Positions 52,981 through 61,374 of a stretch of DNA of 64,000 nucleotides are shown piece by piece (within the stretch, counting starts at the first letter, position 1; each line of letters opens with the position of its first letter). A program made the position numbers and the translations under genes. Source of the stretch: Nitrospira sp. CR1.1 (GTDB lineage: Bacteria; Nitrospirota; Nitrospiria; Nitrospirales; Nitrospiraceae); assembly GCA_014055465.1 (NCBI GenBank), contig WIAF01000001.1, positions 682,001-746,000 of the forward strand. The letters run 5' to 3'. The notes below the pieces were generated by a model. It was not told where the DNA came from and searched no databases. It was given only the letters and a program-made list of their open reading frames with translations.

Positions 52981-53670
52981 ATGACCGTTGTGCCTGATGG
53001 CGATTCGCTCGCCTTTTTATTCGACTTGGACGGCACGTTGGTCGACAGTGTGTACCAGCATGTGCTGGCCTGGCGCGAGGCGACTCAGGCGGCAGGGATT
53101 GAATTGCCGGTGTGGCGGATTCACCGGCAAATCGGGATGAGCGGCGGCCTCATGCTTCATGCGCTCTGGCGGGAAACCGGCCGACCGGTGACCAAGGACG
53201 AAGCGGAAGATATTCAACGGGTGCATGCTGAAGCCTTTGCCAGACAAGCTTCTTCACTCCGGGTGCTGCCCGGGGCACAAGAGCTCGTGGATGCTCTGAC
53301 GGCAGCCCGGGTGCCCTATGCCATTGCTACGAGTGGCCGACTGCAAAGCGCGCAACATACCTTGAAGCTGCTCAAGCTTCCTTCCGGTACTCCCGTGGTG
53401 ACTCGTGATCAAGTAAAGCGGGCGAAGCCTGACCCTGATGTGTTTCTGGCGGCTGCCGAGCAACTCCACGTCCCGATTGCCAGGTGCATTGTCGTCGGCG
53501 ACAGCGTGTGGGATCTGCTGGCCGCTCGCCGGGCATCCGCGCTGGGCGTGGGTTTGCTGTCAGGGGGATATGGCCGGGAAGAACTGGAACGGGCCGGCGC
53601 CTATCGTACGTATCACGATCCGGCAGACTTGCTGCGCCATGTAGACGAATGTGGTGTCCGGCTTGGGTAG
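52981..53670 (+). CDS. HAD-superfamily hydrolase (beta-phosphoglucomutase/phosphatase group)
   Basis: 229 residues starting at 52981. HAD motifs: I LFDLDGTLVDS (Asp nucleophile), II IATSGRLQSAQ, III the Lys of RAKPDPDVF, IV VVGDSVWDLLAA. A helical cap lies between motifs I and II (HRQIGMSGGLMLHAL), so C1-type cap. Phosphatase or mutase; substrate unknown. The ATG is five bases after the OsmC stop. Confidence 0.93.
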   Translation: MTVVPDGDSLAFLFDLDGTLVDSVYQHVLAWREATQAAGIELPVWRIHRQIGMSGGLMLHALWRETGRPVTKDEAEDIQRVHAEAFARQASSLRVLPGAQELVDALTAARVPYAIATSGRLQSAQHTLKLLKLPSGTPVVTRDQVKRAKPDPDVFLAAAEQLHVPIARCIVVGDSVWDLLAARRASALGVGLLSGGYGREELERAGAYRTYHDPADLLRHVDECGVRLG

Positions 53671-54131
53671 CGATTGATCTCGCGTGGCCACCGGCGTCAT
53701 TCGTCTCACAGTGCTGAGACGGTGTTCGAGGTTGTGTGACCTGGTAAGCGTGAAGATGTGACACCCTCAGTGATGTACCATGGCGGTGGCTTGCCTCAAG
53801 GTTTTTTCCGCGCTCCACAAGGTCAGGACGACGGGTTTGTGAGGGGATGGCAGGAGGTGAACATCGATCTTGCCGCACAACGGTGATTCATCGGCGGAAC
53901 GTTGCATCAGGGCATCAAGCCGGACAGTCAATTCACCTTCGTCAACGTGGAGGTCTGGGAAAGCTGGGATGTGGAGTGAACCGCTTAGGATCTCTGCGGC
54001 ACGTCTATCCTATGAAATCGAAGTCAGAGCAATCAGGGATCGAGATGGTCACGGCTCTCTTCGATGTGCTGTGTGAATAGTGATGCAGGCCGGTACGCCT
54101 GGTTGCGAGGATCACCTGGAGAGAGAAAGGA
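53671..54131 (+). other. Intergenic region with a gene relic
   Basis: 461 bases. The right half holds the ABM relic listed separately. The left half (53671-53880) shows no recognisable gene; an AGGAGGTG at 53851 could be the old ribosome-binding site of the relic. Confidence 0.5.
53887..54080 (+). pseudogene. Degraded ABM-domain gene
   Basis: Two reading-frame blocks match the intact protein at 50459: FIGGTLHQGIKPDSQFTFVN (then VEVWES) against FISGKFHKSIQSDRKFNYIN, and HVYPMKSKSEQSGIEM (then VTALF) against VSPMKIKLGELGVEM. A stop codon lies between the blocks and they are joined by a frame change, and no start is present, so it is a decayed paralogue. Confidence 0.75.
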
Positions 54132-54893
54132 ATGATCATGCGTCGAATGAAGAACGAGAAGAGGTCCAGCCGACTCAACACGGTACTAGTGATTGATGTG
54201 GGCGGGACTCACGTGAAAGTGCTTGCCACCGGCAAACGCACGCCGCGAAAAATTCCATCCGGTCCCACTATGACCGCGCCAGCCATGGTCGAAGCGGTAC
54301 GGCAGATCGCCGCCGATTGGTCCTATGATGTCATCGCGCTGGGCTATCCGGGCGCGGTGTTGCGAGGCCGGCCGGCTGCCGAACCCAAGAACTTGGGGGA
54401 GGGATGGGTGGCATTCGATTTCGAGAAGGCGTTCGGCTGCCCCGTCAAGGTGATCAATGACGCAGCCATGCAGGCCCTCGGCAGCTATGAAGGCGGGCGT
54501 ATGCTGTTCTTGGGCCTGGGCACGGGCCTGGGCTCAGCCCTCATCACCGATGGCGTGCTGGTACCGATGGAGTTGGCGCATCTGCGATACCGGAAAGGTC
54601 GAACCTATGAGGACTATGTCGGGTTGCGCGGGCTCAAGCGCTACGGCAAGAAGAGATGGCGCCAAGACGTCAAGGGTGTGGTGACGGCGCTCAGACATGC
54701 GCTACAAGCCGACTACGTCGTGCTCGGCGGAGGCAATGCCGAAAAACTGAAGGGCCTGCCTGAACGCGTCCGCTTGGGCGACAATGCCCATGCTTTTCTC
54801 GGCGGGTTTCGCCTCTGGGAGGAAGCGTGGCAGGATGCGCGGCCTGCCTCCGTTGTGCAAAGCCGATGTGCGGAGAACACACAACGGGCTTGA
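54132..54893 (+). CDS. ROK-type polyphosphate glucokinase-like protein
   Basis: 253 residues; later in-frame ATGs at 54138 and 54150 are possible. The ATP-binding motif IDVGGTHVKVLATG is near the N-terminus, then GYPGAVLRG, the Asp of INDAAMQALG, LGLGTGLGSALITDGVLVPMELAHL and VVLGGGNA. This is the pattern of polyphosphate/ATP glucokinases (PPGK group). It would phosphorylate glucose; here the usual ELGHL reads ELAHL. AAAGGAAT upstream. Confidence 0.82.
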   Translation: MIMRRMKNEKRSSRLNTVLVIDVGGTHVKVLATGKRTPRKIPSGPTMTAPAMVEAVRQIAADWSYDVIALGYPGAVLRGRPAAEPKNLGEGWVAFDFEKAFGCPVKVINDAAMQALGSYEGGRMLFLGLGTGLGSALITDGVLVPMELAHLRYRKGRTYEDYVGLRGLKRYGKKRWRQDVKGVVTALRHALQADYVVLGGGNAEKLKGLPERVRLGDNAHAFLGGFRLWEEAWQDARPASVVQSRCAENTQRA

Positions 54894-54935
54894 GCCTGCC
54901 GAGTGGAGTCCCGGTTACGGGTGAAGAGGTCAGCG

Positions 54936-56972
54936 ATGAACCCTCGACGAATCATCATCATCGGCGGCGGATTTGGCGGAGTCCAGTGCGCGAAGATCCT
55001 GCGCAGGAAACTGACGCCGGAGTCCTTCGAGATCGTGTTGTTCAGCCGGGAAAACAGCATGGTCTTTTATCCGTTGCTGGCTCAGGTGGCAGGAGCCACG
55101 ATCAACCCCGGAGCTGTGACGGTGCCGCTGCGCCAAATGTTGTCGGGGGTTCGGTGCCGAACGGAAGAGGTAAGGCAGATCGACGTGGCTGCTTCCGAGG
55201 TGGAGTACGAAGGATACGATGGCCGTGTGAATCGCATGTCCTTTGACCATACAGTGATTGCCTGCGGAGCGTCGGTCAATCTCACGATGGTTCCGGGGAT
55301 GGCCGACCATGCGTTTCCGCTGAAGTCGGTGGGCGACGCGATGGCCTTACGATTCCATGTGACCGACCAACTTGAGAAGGCCGAGGTCTGCGCCGATCCG
55401 GAGCGCCGACGCTGGTATTTGTCGTTCGTGGTGGTCGGCGGCGGGTTTACCGGAGTCGAAGCGGCGGGCGAAATCAACGATCTGGTGCGGGCCAGTGCCA
55501 AGTTTTATAAAAACTTCACGGCACGCGACCTCACTGTGACGCTGGTGCATAGCCGGGATCACATTCTGCCCGAGGTGAGCCTCACGCTCCGGGAATTTGC
55601 CAGGACGAAGATGGAGCAGGCCGGGATCCACATGGTGCTGAACGCGCACGCTACCCTGGCCACCGCTGAGGGCGTGGAGTTGGAAGACGGGCGGATGATC
55701 CGGGGTGGGACCATTGTCTGTACGATCGGCACGACCATGCCGCAGTTGGTGCAGCGGCTCGATGTGCCGAAGGAACGCGGCAAATTGCTCACCGATGTTG
55801 ACATGCGCCTTCGCGGCATCTCGAACGTCTGGGCGATCGGTGACTGTGCCCACATCGTGAACGCCTACGATCACGGCGTGGCTCCCCCGACGGGCCAATT
55901 CGCCGAGCGCCAAGGGAGCCAGGCGGCTCACAACATCGTGGGTGTCCTGCACGGCCAGCAGACCAAACCGTTTTCTTTCAAACCGTTGGGACAATTGTGC
56001 GGCCTCGGGGAGCGGAACGCAGTGGCGGAAATTTTGGGCGTGCGTCTGTCGGGGTTTCCTGCCTGGTGGCTCTGGCGGACCGTGTATCTGTTGAAATCTC
56101 CCTCCTGGTCGCGCCGGATTAAGATCGCGTTCGATTGGACCTGGGAGCTGTTCTTCCCGCGAGATCTGGCCTACCCCAGGGCCGGCCGGACCGAACGGAT
56201 CGGGAGGGCAACGTACCGTCCGGGGGATTACATCATGGTCGAGGGTGAGCCGGGCTTGAATTTTTACGTGGTCGAACGGGGGGAGGTCGAAATCCTGCGC
56301 GAACCACGCGGAGAGCCGACTCGGATCATGGCGGTGTTGGGACCAGGCGAGTTTTTCGGTGAAATGGCCTTGATCGACAACAGTCCGCGTATCGCGAGCG
56401 TTCGAGCACGCACGGCGGTTGAGGTGCTGGTGATGGGGAAGGAGGTCTTTTCGGACATTTCCGGGGCGCTCGCTCCGTTTCACAATCTCGTGGCCCAAGC
56501 CCTGAGATGGAGACGGCCGAGATCGAATCCCCGCCTCAGCCAGGCCTGGACGGTTCTGGAACAGCAACCGCTCTCGGTATTGATCGATGCGGTTCCGGCG
56601 CAGCGCCTCTCCCCCGACGACACATTTGAGGTCGCCGTTCGCACCTTTGATCAGCAGGCGGTCGAGTTCCTTTGCGTGCTGGATAACAATGGATGCTTGC
56701 AAGGCATTGTGACCAGAAACGAGTTGTTCGAAACCTTTGCGCAGGGGAAGTCACCGGCAACCCAGGTTCGTGATTTTATGCGAGCCCAACCCATCGCGGT
56801 CACTCCTGACCAGACGTGTCTGACAGCCGGTGATCTGATGAATAAGCATGACCTCGACTGGTTGCCGGTGATAGAGACTAAGGAAGGTCGCCGGCTCATC
56901 GGTGTCGTGCGGTCCGAAAAGCTGCTGTGTTACCTGATGCAACAGGCTCGAAGTGGCCCTGCTGTTCTGTGA
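54936..56972 (+). CDS. NDH-2-like NAD(P)H/FAD oxidoreductase fused to cNMP-binding and CBS domains
   Basis: 678 residues from the ATG at 54936 (AGAGGT upstream). Residues 1-~400 are a type II NADH dehydrogenase/sulfide-quinone-reductase-like two-dinucleotide-fold enzyme (IIIIGGGFGGVQCAKIL, VVVGGGFTGVEAAGEI, VWAIGDCAHI). Residues ~425-540 are a cyclic-nucleotide-binding domain (YRPGDYIMVEGEPG, GEFFGEMALIDNSPR). Residues ~550-678 are a CBS pair (VLDNNGCLQGIVTRNELFE, LPVIETKEGRRLIGVVRSE). Such a sensor-enzyme arrangement suggests respiratory electron entry gated by a nucleotide. Located on the membrane face. Confidence 0.9.
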   Translation: MNPRRIIIIGGGFGGVQCAKILRRKLTPESFEIVLFSRENSMVFYPLLAQVAGATINPGAVTVPLRQMLSGVRCRTEEVRQIDVAASEVEYEGYDGRVNRMSFDHTVIACGASVNLTMVPGMADHAFPLKSVGDAMALRFHVTDQLEKAEVCADPERRRWYLSFVVVGGGFTGVEAAGEINDLVRASAKFYKNFTARDLTVTLVHSRDHILPEVSLTLREFARTKMEQAGIHMVLNAHATLATAEGVELEDGRMIRGGTIVCTIGTTMPQLVQRLDVPKERGKLLTDVDMRLRGISNVWAIGDCAHIVNAYDHGVAPPTGQFAERQGSQAAHNIVGVLHGQQTKPFSFKPLGQLCGLGERNAVAEILGVRLSGFPAWWLWRTVYLLKSPSWSRRIKIAFDWTWELFFPRDLAYPRAGRTERIGRATYRPGDYIMVEGEPGLNFYVVERGEVEILREPRGEPTRIMAVLGPGEFFGEMALIDNSPRIASVRARTAVEVLVMGKEVFSDISGALAPFHNLVAQALRWRRPRSNPRLSQAWTVLEQQPLSVLIDAVPAQRLSPDDTFEVAVRTFDQQAVEFLCVLDNNGCLQGIVTRNELFETFAQGKSPATQVRDFMRAQPIAVTPDQTCLTAGDLMNKHDLDWLPVIETKEGRRLIGVVRSEKLLCYLMQQARSGPAVL

Positions 56973-57284
56973 TGCCCCAGGCGTGTTTGTGTGAGGGCCG
57001 TGTGCCATTCCGACTGCCGGTCGCTGAGTCCGCAGGCCTGTTTTCCTGCGCCAGCGGCGGCGATCTCGAAAACTTGTCTGCGGTGGCATGGGAATGTGTC
57101 GCCAAGGCGAGGCCAGACTTCCCGACCTGAGCTGCCAATACCACGTGTTGAGTCACCCCCCCCTCGCACTGAAAACGGAGTCTCAGTCATGTGAAGCAGG
57201 TTCTCGCCCGGTTGTGTCATGGCTGGTAATCGTGCTCGAATGGTGCGCACATTGGTGCCAACAACCTGGACAGAAGGATCGTTC
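56973..57284. other. Intergenic region, no gene recognised
   Basis: 312 bases. No gene, relic or strong regulatory motif was recognised; a run of eight C lies at 57162-57169. Confidence 0.4.
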
Positions 57285-57890
57285 ATGGAAAAACCGGCTG
57301 AGACGCAATATCCCATTCATGACGTGCTGCGGCGTCGCTGGAGCCCGCGGGCCTATTCGGAACGGATGGTGGAAACGGAGACATTGAAGAGTCTATTTGA
57401 AGCGGCACGCTGGGCGCCCTCTTCGAATAACGAACAGCCATGGCATTTCATTGTCGGGACGAAGGCCGATCCGTCTGCGTATGACCGGCTGTTTGCCTGT
57501 CTCAAGGATGGAAACAAGAAATGGGCGTTTCGGGCTCCGGTGCTGATGCTTTCTGTGGCGCGGCTGAACTTTGAAGATGAAGGCACGCCGAACCGGCACG
57601 CCTGGCATGATACGGGAATGGCCGCGCTCAGCGTATGTTTGCAGGCCACGTCGCTGGGATTGATCGCACACCAGATGGCGGGCTTCGACATCGAGAAGGC
57701 GCGCACCGATCTCGGAATCCCCGCCGGGTATGCGCCGGTGGCGATGATTGCGATCGGGTATCCCGGCGATGCGGCCGCACTGCCGGATGATCTGCGTGAA
57801 CGAGAAGTGAAACCGCGGGAACGGAAGCCGGTGACGGAATTCGTTTCCTTTGGGGCGTGGAATCGTCCGCCCGAGTGGCCTATCAGATGA
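57285..57890 (+). CDS. Nitroreductase family protein
   Basis: 201 residues; AAGGAT upstream of the ATG at 57285. FMN-dependent nitroreductase pattern: RRRWSPRAYSERMVE, ARWAPSSNNEQPWHFIV and MAALSVCLQATSLGLIAHQM. Lacks membrane segments. Reduces quinones or nitro compounds with NAD(P)H; natural substrate unknown. Confidence 0.93.
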   Translation: MEKPAETQYPIHDVLRRRWSPRAYSERMVETETLKSLFEAARWAPSSNNEQPWHFIVGTKADPSAYDRLFACLKDGNKKWAFRAPVLMLSVARLNFEDEGTPNRHAWHDTGMAALSVCLQATSLGLIAHQMAGFDIEKARTDLGIPAGYAPVAMIAIGYPGDAAALPDDLREREVKPRERKPVTEFVSFGAWNRPPEWPIR

Positions 57891-57900
57891 TGGTGTCAGG

Positions 57901-58584
57901 TCACCCGCGCCGGAGGCGCAACATTTCGTTCCCGCCGCGCTGAAGCTCGTAGCTGACCCGTTCGATCGAAAGATGGTGGCCGTCTCGACGGAGTTGCTCA
58001 CACACCGGCTCCACGTGCTGCGACCGCTCCGCCCGGAGCGCGAGCAATGGAAAGATCCTCACTTCCGGCGCGACCCGCAACATGGCTCGTATGGCATTGA
58101 GATGAAACGCGGCATCGAAATGGTCCGAGTACAAGAAGAGAAAGTGTGATGAGAGCGCGAGGTCGAAGCAATCTGTCTTGAACGGGAGTGCCGGCAAGAG
58201 GCCGCAGACATACCGTCTTGGGTTTCCTTTCCTGCTGTAGTCGGCCACGAATGTTTCCATCACGGTGATTCGGTTCCGTCGCAGATCCTCAGGGTCGCGA
58301 TGGTGACCCCAGACCCAATTCTGCGGCGTTGCCCGTACCTGCTCGATGACGTGATCGAGGGTGGAGCAGAATTGCCGTTGGATCTCCGCTCCGGTGAATT
58401 GATACAGTGGGTCGATCGAGCAGACGCGACCGCCGGCGGCCGTGAGTTCCGCGTTGAAGCTGGACGGCCCAGCGGCGCAGTCCAGAATGTGCCGCCGGTG
58501 GTCCGCGGCGTCGAGCGAAAACATCGACGCATATTCATGTAGGGATCGTCCGAACGGTACGGTCTGCTCCAGGCGGATGCTCAT
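57901..58584 (-). CDS. SAM-dependent methyltransferase-like protein
   Basis: 227 residues on the opposite strand. The binding-site motif ILDCAAGPSSFNAELTAAG is motif I of class I methyltransferases; CSIDPLYQF gives the acidic residue of motif II; ALPFKTDCFDLALSSHFLF corresponds to motif IV. Substrate unknown. Convergent with the nitroreductase gene, ten bases apart. Confidence 0.85.
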   Translation of the reverse strand: MSIRLEQTVPFGRSLHEYASMFSLDAADHRRHILDCAAGPSSFNAELTAAGGRVCSIDPLYQFTGAEIQRQFCSTLDHVIEQVRATPQNWVWGHHRDPEDLRRNRITVMETFVADYSRKGNPRRYVCGLLPALPFKTDCFDLALSSHFLFLYSDHFDAAFHLNAIRAMLRVAPEVRIFPLLALRAERSQHVEPVCEQLRRDGHHLSIERVSYELQRGGNEMLRLRRG

Positions 58585-58691
58585 GGGCGCACTGTATCAG
58601 ACGTGGTGTAGACGAGACCATCAGCCTGCGAAGAGCGATCTGTGGATGAGCCGTCGTTGGTGTGTCGTCGGAGACAAGTGGAGGCGCGGGC

Positions 58692-59423
58692 ATGGGGTCG
58701 TTGACGGGCAAAGTGGCCATTGTGACCGGATCGTCGAGCGGCATCGGCCGGGCGATCGCCGAACGATTGGCCCGGGATGGCGCGACCATCGTGGTCCACT
58801 ATCATGTGCATGCCGACAAGGCCGAACAGGTCGCGGGGGGGATTCAGGCCAGCGGGGGGAGAGCCCTGGTGCGGCAGGCCGACATGAGCCGGGTGGCCGA
58901 TGCGCAGCGCTTGGTGCGGGAGACGGTCAGGGAGTTGAGCCGTCTGGACATTCTGGTGAACAATGCCGGCCGGTTTCTTCCCCGGCCATTATTGGAGACG
59001 ACCGAGGAGGAGTTCGACGCCATTCTTGCCCTGAATGCGAAGGGACCATACTTCGCGATGCAGGAAGCGGCGAGGGTCCTCAGTGACGGCGGCCGCATCG
59101 TGAATATTTCGTCGGCGCTCACCCACCTGAAATTCCCCGGTGCCACCGCTCACTTGGGGAGCAAAGCGGCGCTGGAACAGTACGGCAAAGGTCTCGCGCA
59201 AGAATTGGCTTCGCGAGGGATCACGGTCAACACCGTGCTCCCTGGTTTTACGGACACTGGAGTCTTGACGGAGCCCTATCGTCTGATGGGGGCGCAGATG
59301 TCGCCTGCGCAGCGGCTTGGACAGCCCTCTGATATCGCCGATGTGGTGGCCTTTCTGGTGAGCGAGCAGGCGCGGTGGTTGACCGGACAGGTGATCCAGG
59401 CTGGCGGCGGCCTCGTCATGTAA
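58692..59423 (+). CDS. Short-chain dehydrogenase/reductase with altered active site
   Basis: 243 residues; GGAGG upstream of the ATG. Coenzyme motif TGSSSGIGRAIAERL, NNAG motif LVNNAGRF, catalytic Ser in VNISSALTHL. The position of the catalytic Tyr (four before Lys in the Y-x3-K motif) is His: TAHLGSKAALE, codon CAC. The protein ends QVIQAGGGLVM. It may be inactive as a classical reductase or use a different mechanism. Confidence 0.88.
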   Translation: MGSLTGKVAIVTGSSSGIGRAIAERLARDGATIVVHYHVHADKAEQVAGGIQASGGRALVRQADMSRVADAQRLVRETVRELSRLDILVNNAGRFLPRPLLETTEEEFDAILALNAKGPYFAMQEAARVLSDGGRIVNISSALTHLKFPGATAHLGSKAALEQYGKGLAQELASRGITVNTVLPGFTDTGVLTEPYRLMGAQMSPAQRLGQPSDIADVVAFLVSEQARWLTGQVIQAGGGLVM

Positions 59424-59510
59424 CAGGACGCGCATCTGTCGATACTGCTCCATCAGTTGAATGAGATCCGTGGTGTAACCGGAATTTTTAGCATGGGGGA
59501 AGGAGGAAAC

Positions 59511-59894
59511 ATGGCGAGGCAGAACGTTTCGACCGGGGGACCCTGGGAAGGCAAAATCGGCTATTCGCGCGCGGTGCGCGTCGGCCAATCCGTGCAGGTC
59601 TCCGGCACGACTGCGATGACGGGATCGGGACTCGTGGGAAAGGATGATCCCTATGCGCAGACCATTCAGGCCTTGAAGACGATTGAAGCGGCGCTCGTGC
59701 AGGCCGGCGCATCGATCGCGGATGTGGTGCGAACGCGCATTTATATGGCCAATATCGATCAATGGCAGGAAGTCGGCCGCGCGCATGGCGAAATCTTCGG
59801 GGCGATCAGGCCTGCGACCACCATGGTGGAGGTGAAGCGCCTGATTGATCCGGACATGCTGGTTGAAATCGAGGCCGACGCCATCGTTGCCTGA
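59511..59894 (+). CDS. RidA family protein
   Basis: 127 residues; AAGGAGG upstream. YjgF/RidA pattern: SRAVRVGQSVQVSGTTA, DPYAQTIQALKTIEAAL, VVRTRIYMANIDQWQ, and ATTMVEVKRLIDPDMLVEIEA with the Arg/Lys region that binds the 2-aminoacrylate carboxylate partly changed (Lys-Arg-Leu). Likely an enamine/imine deaminase or regulator. Confidence 0.88.
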   Translation: MARQNVSTGGPWEGKIGYSRAVRVGQSVQVSGTTAMTGSGLVGKDDPYAQTIQALKTIEAALVQAGASIADVVRTRIYMANIDQWQEVGRAHGEIFGAIRPATTMVEVKRLIDPDMLVEIEADAIVA

Positions 59895-60134
59895 CCTGGT
59901 GCGGATATGCTCCGCCAGCGGCGTGCTCGCATGGCATGAACGTTCTACGGATCGGGCAAGGATGCGTCACCTTCGGGACATGGCCGGCTCCCCGTCCCGA
60001 CGGTGTTCACAAACGCGGTGCTCATTCAGTTTCGCGCCGTGGACCTCGCTGCGGCCTTGCTGGACCGCCGTGTTGCGCATCCGGTTGGCCATGCTGACGC
60101 CGACAGCGCAGGTGGATGGCGCATGGAGGGGTGG

Positions 60135-60791
60135 ATGAGCAGAGTGTCGCCGGACATTGCCCATCTGCGCAGGATCGATCCGGTGATGAAGCGCTTGATC
60201 AGAGAGGTCGGCGCCTACGCCCTGCCGCCTCCCGCAAGACGCTCCCCGTTCGAGTCGCTGGTCCGCGCCATCGCCTACCAACAACTGCATGCGAAGGCCG
60301 CGGAGCGTATCCTCGCACGTTTCATCGCCTTGTGTCCTGGCCGTCGGTTTCCGCAGCCGGCGGATGTGCTGGCGTTAGCGCCGGAGAGCATTCGAGGAGC
60401 GGGGTTCTCCCGCGCGAAGATTGCCGCGCTGCAGGATTTGGCTGCGAAGACGGTCGACGGCACACTGCCGACCGCGGCCGTCATTCGCCGGCTCGATGAT
60501 GACGCCATTGTCGAACGGCTGGTGGCGGTGCGGGGTATCGGCCGGTGGACCGCCGAAATGTTGCTGATCTTTCAACTGGGCCGTCCTGATGTCTTGCCGG
60601 TCGATGACTTTGGCGTGCGGAACGGATTCCGGATCGCCTACAACCAACGGGCGATGCCGACGCCTCAAGAACTGTTACGATATGGAGAACGCTGGCGGCC
60701 GTATCGCACCGCCGCTGCCTGGTACCTCTGGCGAGCGGCGGAACGTGGAAAGAAACGAAGGAGCGGGAGATTACAAGAGGTGCCAGCATGA
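60135..60791 (+). CDS. AlkA-type DNA-3-methyladenine glycosylase
   Basis: 218 residues from the ATG at 60135, with GGAGGGG upstream; the ATG at 60123 is less likely. The helix-hairpin-helix is VRGIGRWTAEMLLI, followed by the catalytic Asp in LPVDDFGVRNGF. HhH-GPD superfamily; removes alkylated bases. Its last four bases overlap the DJ-1/PfpI-like gene (ATGA). Confidence 0.92.
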   Translation: MSRVSPDIAHLRRIDPVMKRLIREVGAYALPPPARRSPFESLVRAIAYQQLHAKAAERILARFIALCPGRRFPQPADVLALAPESIRGAGFSRAKIAALQDLAAKTVDGTLPTAAVIRRLDDDAIVERLVAVRGIGRWTAEMLLIFQLGRPDVLPVDDFGVRNGFRIAYNQRAMPTPQELLRYGERWRPYRTAAAWYLWRAAERGKKRRSGRLQEVPA

Positions 60792-61363
60792 GAGCGGCCC
60801 TGATCGTGTTCGACAACATGACCAGCCTGGATTTCGTCGGTTTCTACGATCCGCTCACCAGGCTCAAGTCCATGCGGATTCGGTCGGATTTCGAATGGAA
60901 CATTTGCGCCTTACAGGAATCCGTGACGGACGATCGCGGATTGCGCGTCGGAGCCGATGCGCAGAAAGAGCCGCTGGCCAGCTACGATCTTCTGTTCGTG
61001 CCGGGAGGTATCGGAACGCGGACGTTGCAGCAAGAACCCGACTTTATCGAGTGGCTGCAGACATTCGATGCGACCAGATTGAAAGTCTCGGTGTGCACGG
61101 GATCGCTGCTGCTCGGCGCAGCCGGGTATCTCAAAGGAAAACGTGCGACGACTCACCCGACCTCCCTCAAAGAATTAGAACCTTATTGTGCAGCGGTGGA
61201 AGCGGCAAGAATCGTCGATGAGGGCGATGTCATCACGGCAGGCGGAGTCTCGGCGTCCATCGATGCTGGATTGTATGTTGTCGAACGGTTGGCTGGTTCG
61301 GAGGCACGGAATCGCATTACAAGGCAGATGGATTATCCCTATCAGTGGCATCCGTGCATGTGA
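60788..61363 (+). CDS. DJ-1/PfpI family protein
   Basis: 191 residues. Nucleophile elbow VCTGSLLLGAAGYL with Cys near residue 102, and RATTHPTSL with its His. DJ-1/PfpI members are glyoxalase III, amidase or chaperone-like proteins; many are transcription-factor fragments. Overlaps the glycosylase gene by four bases. Confidence 0.88.
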   Translation: MRAALIVFDNMTSLDFVGFYDPLTRLKSMRIRSDFEWNICALQESVTDDRGLRVGADAQKEPLASYDLLFVPGGIGTRTLQQEPDFIEWLQTFDATRLKVSVCTGSLLLGAAGYLKGKRATTHPTSLKELEPYCAAVEAARIVDEGDVITAGGVSASIDAGLYVVERLAGSEARNRITRQMDYPYQWHPCM

Positions 61364-61374
61364 TCGAGGCTCCC

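Noticed and set aside
55347-56702. Long open frame (451 codons) antisense to the NDH-2/cNMP/CBS gene
   Set aside because: A GC-driven shadow of the sense gene; no ribosome-binding site and no family resemblance. Similar antisense frames at 30124-31404, 13745-14971 and 15128-16120 were rejected for the same reason.
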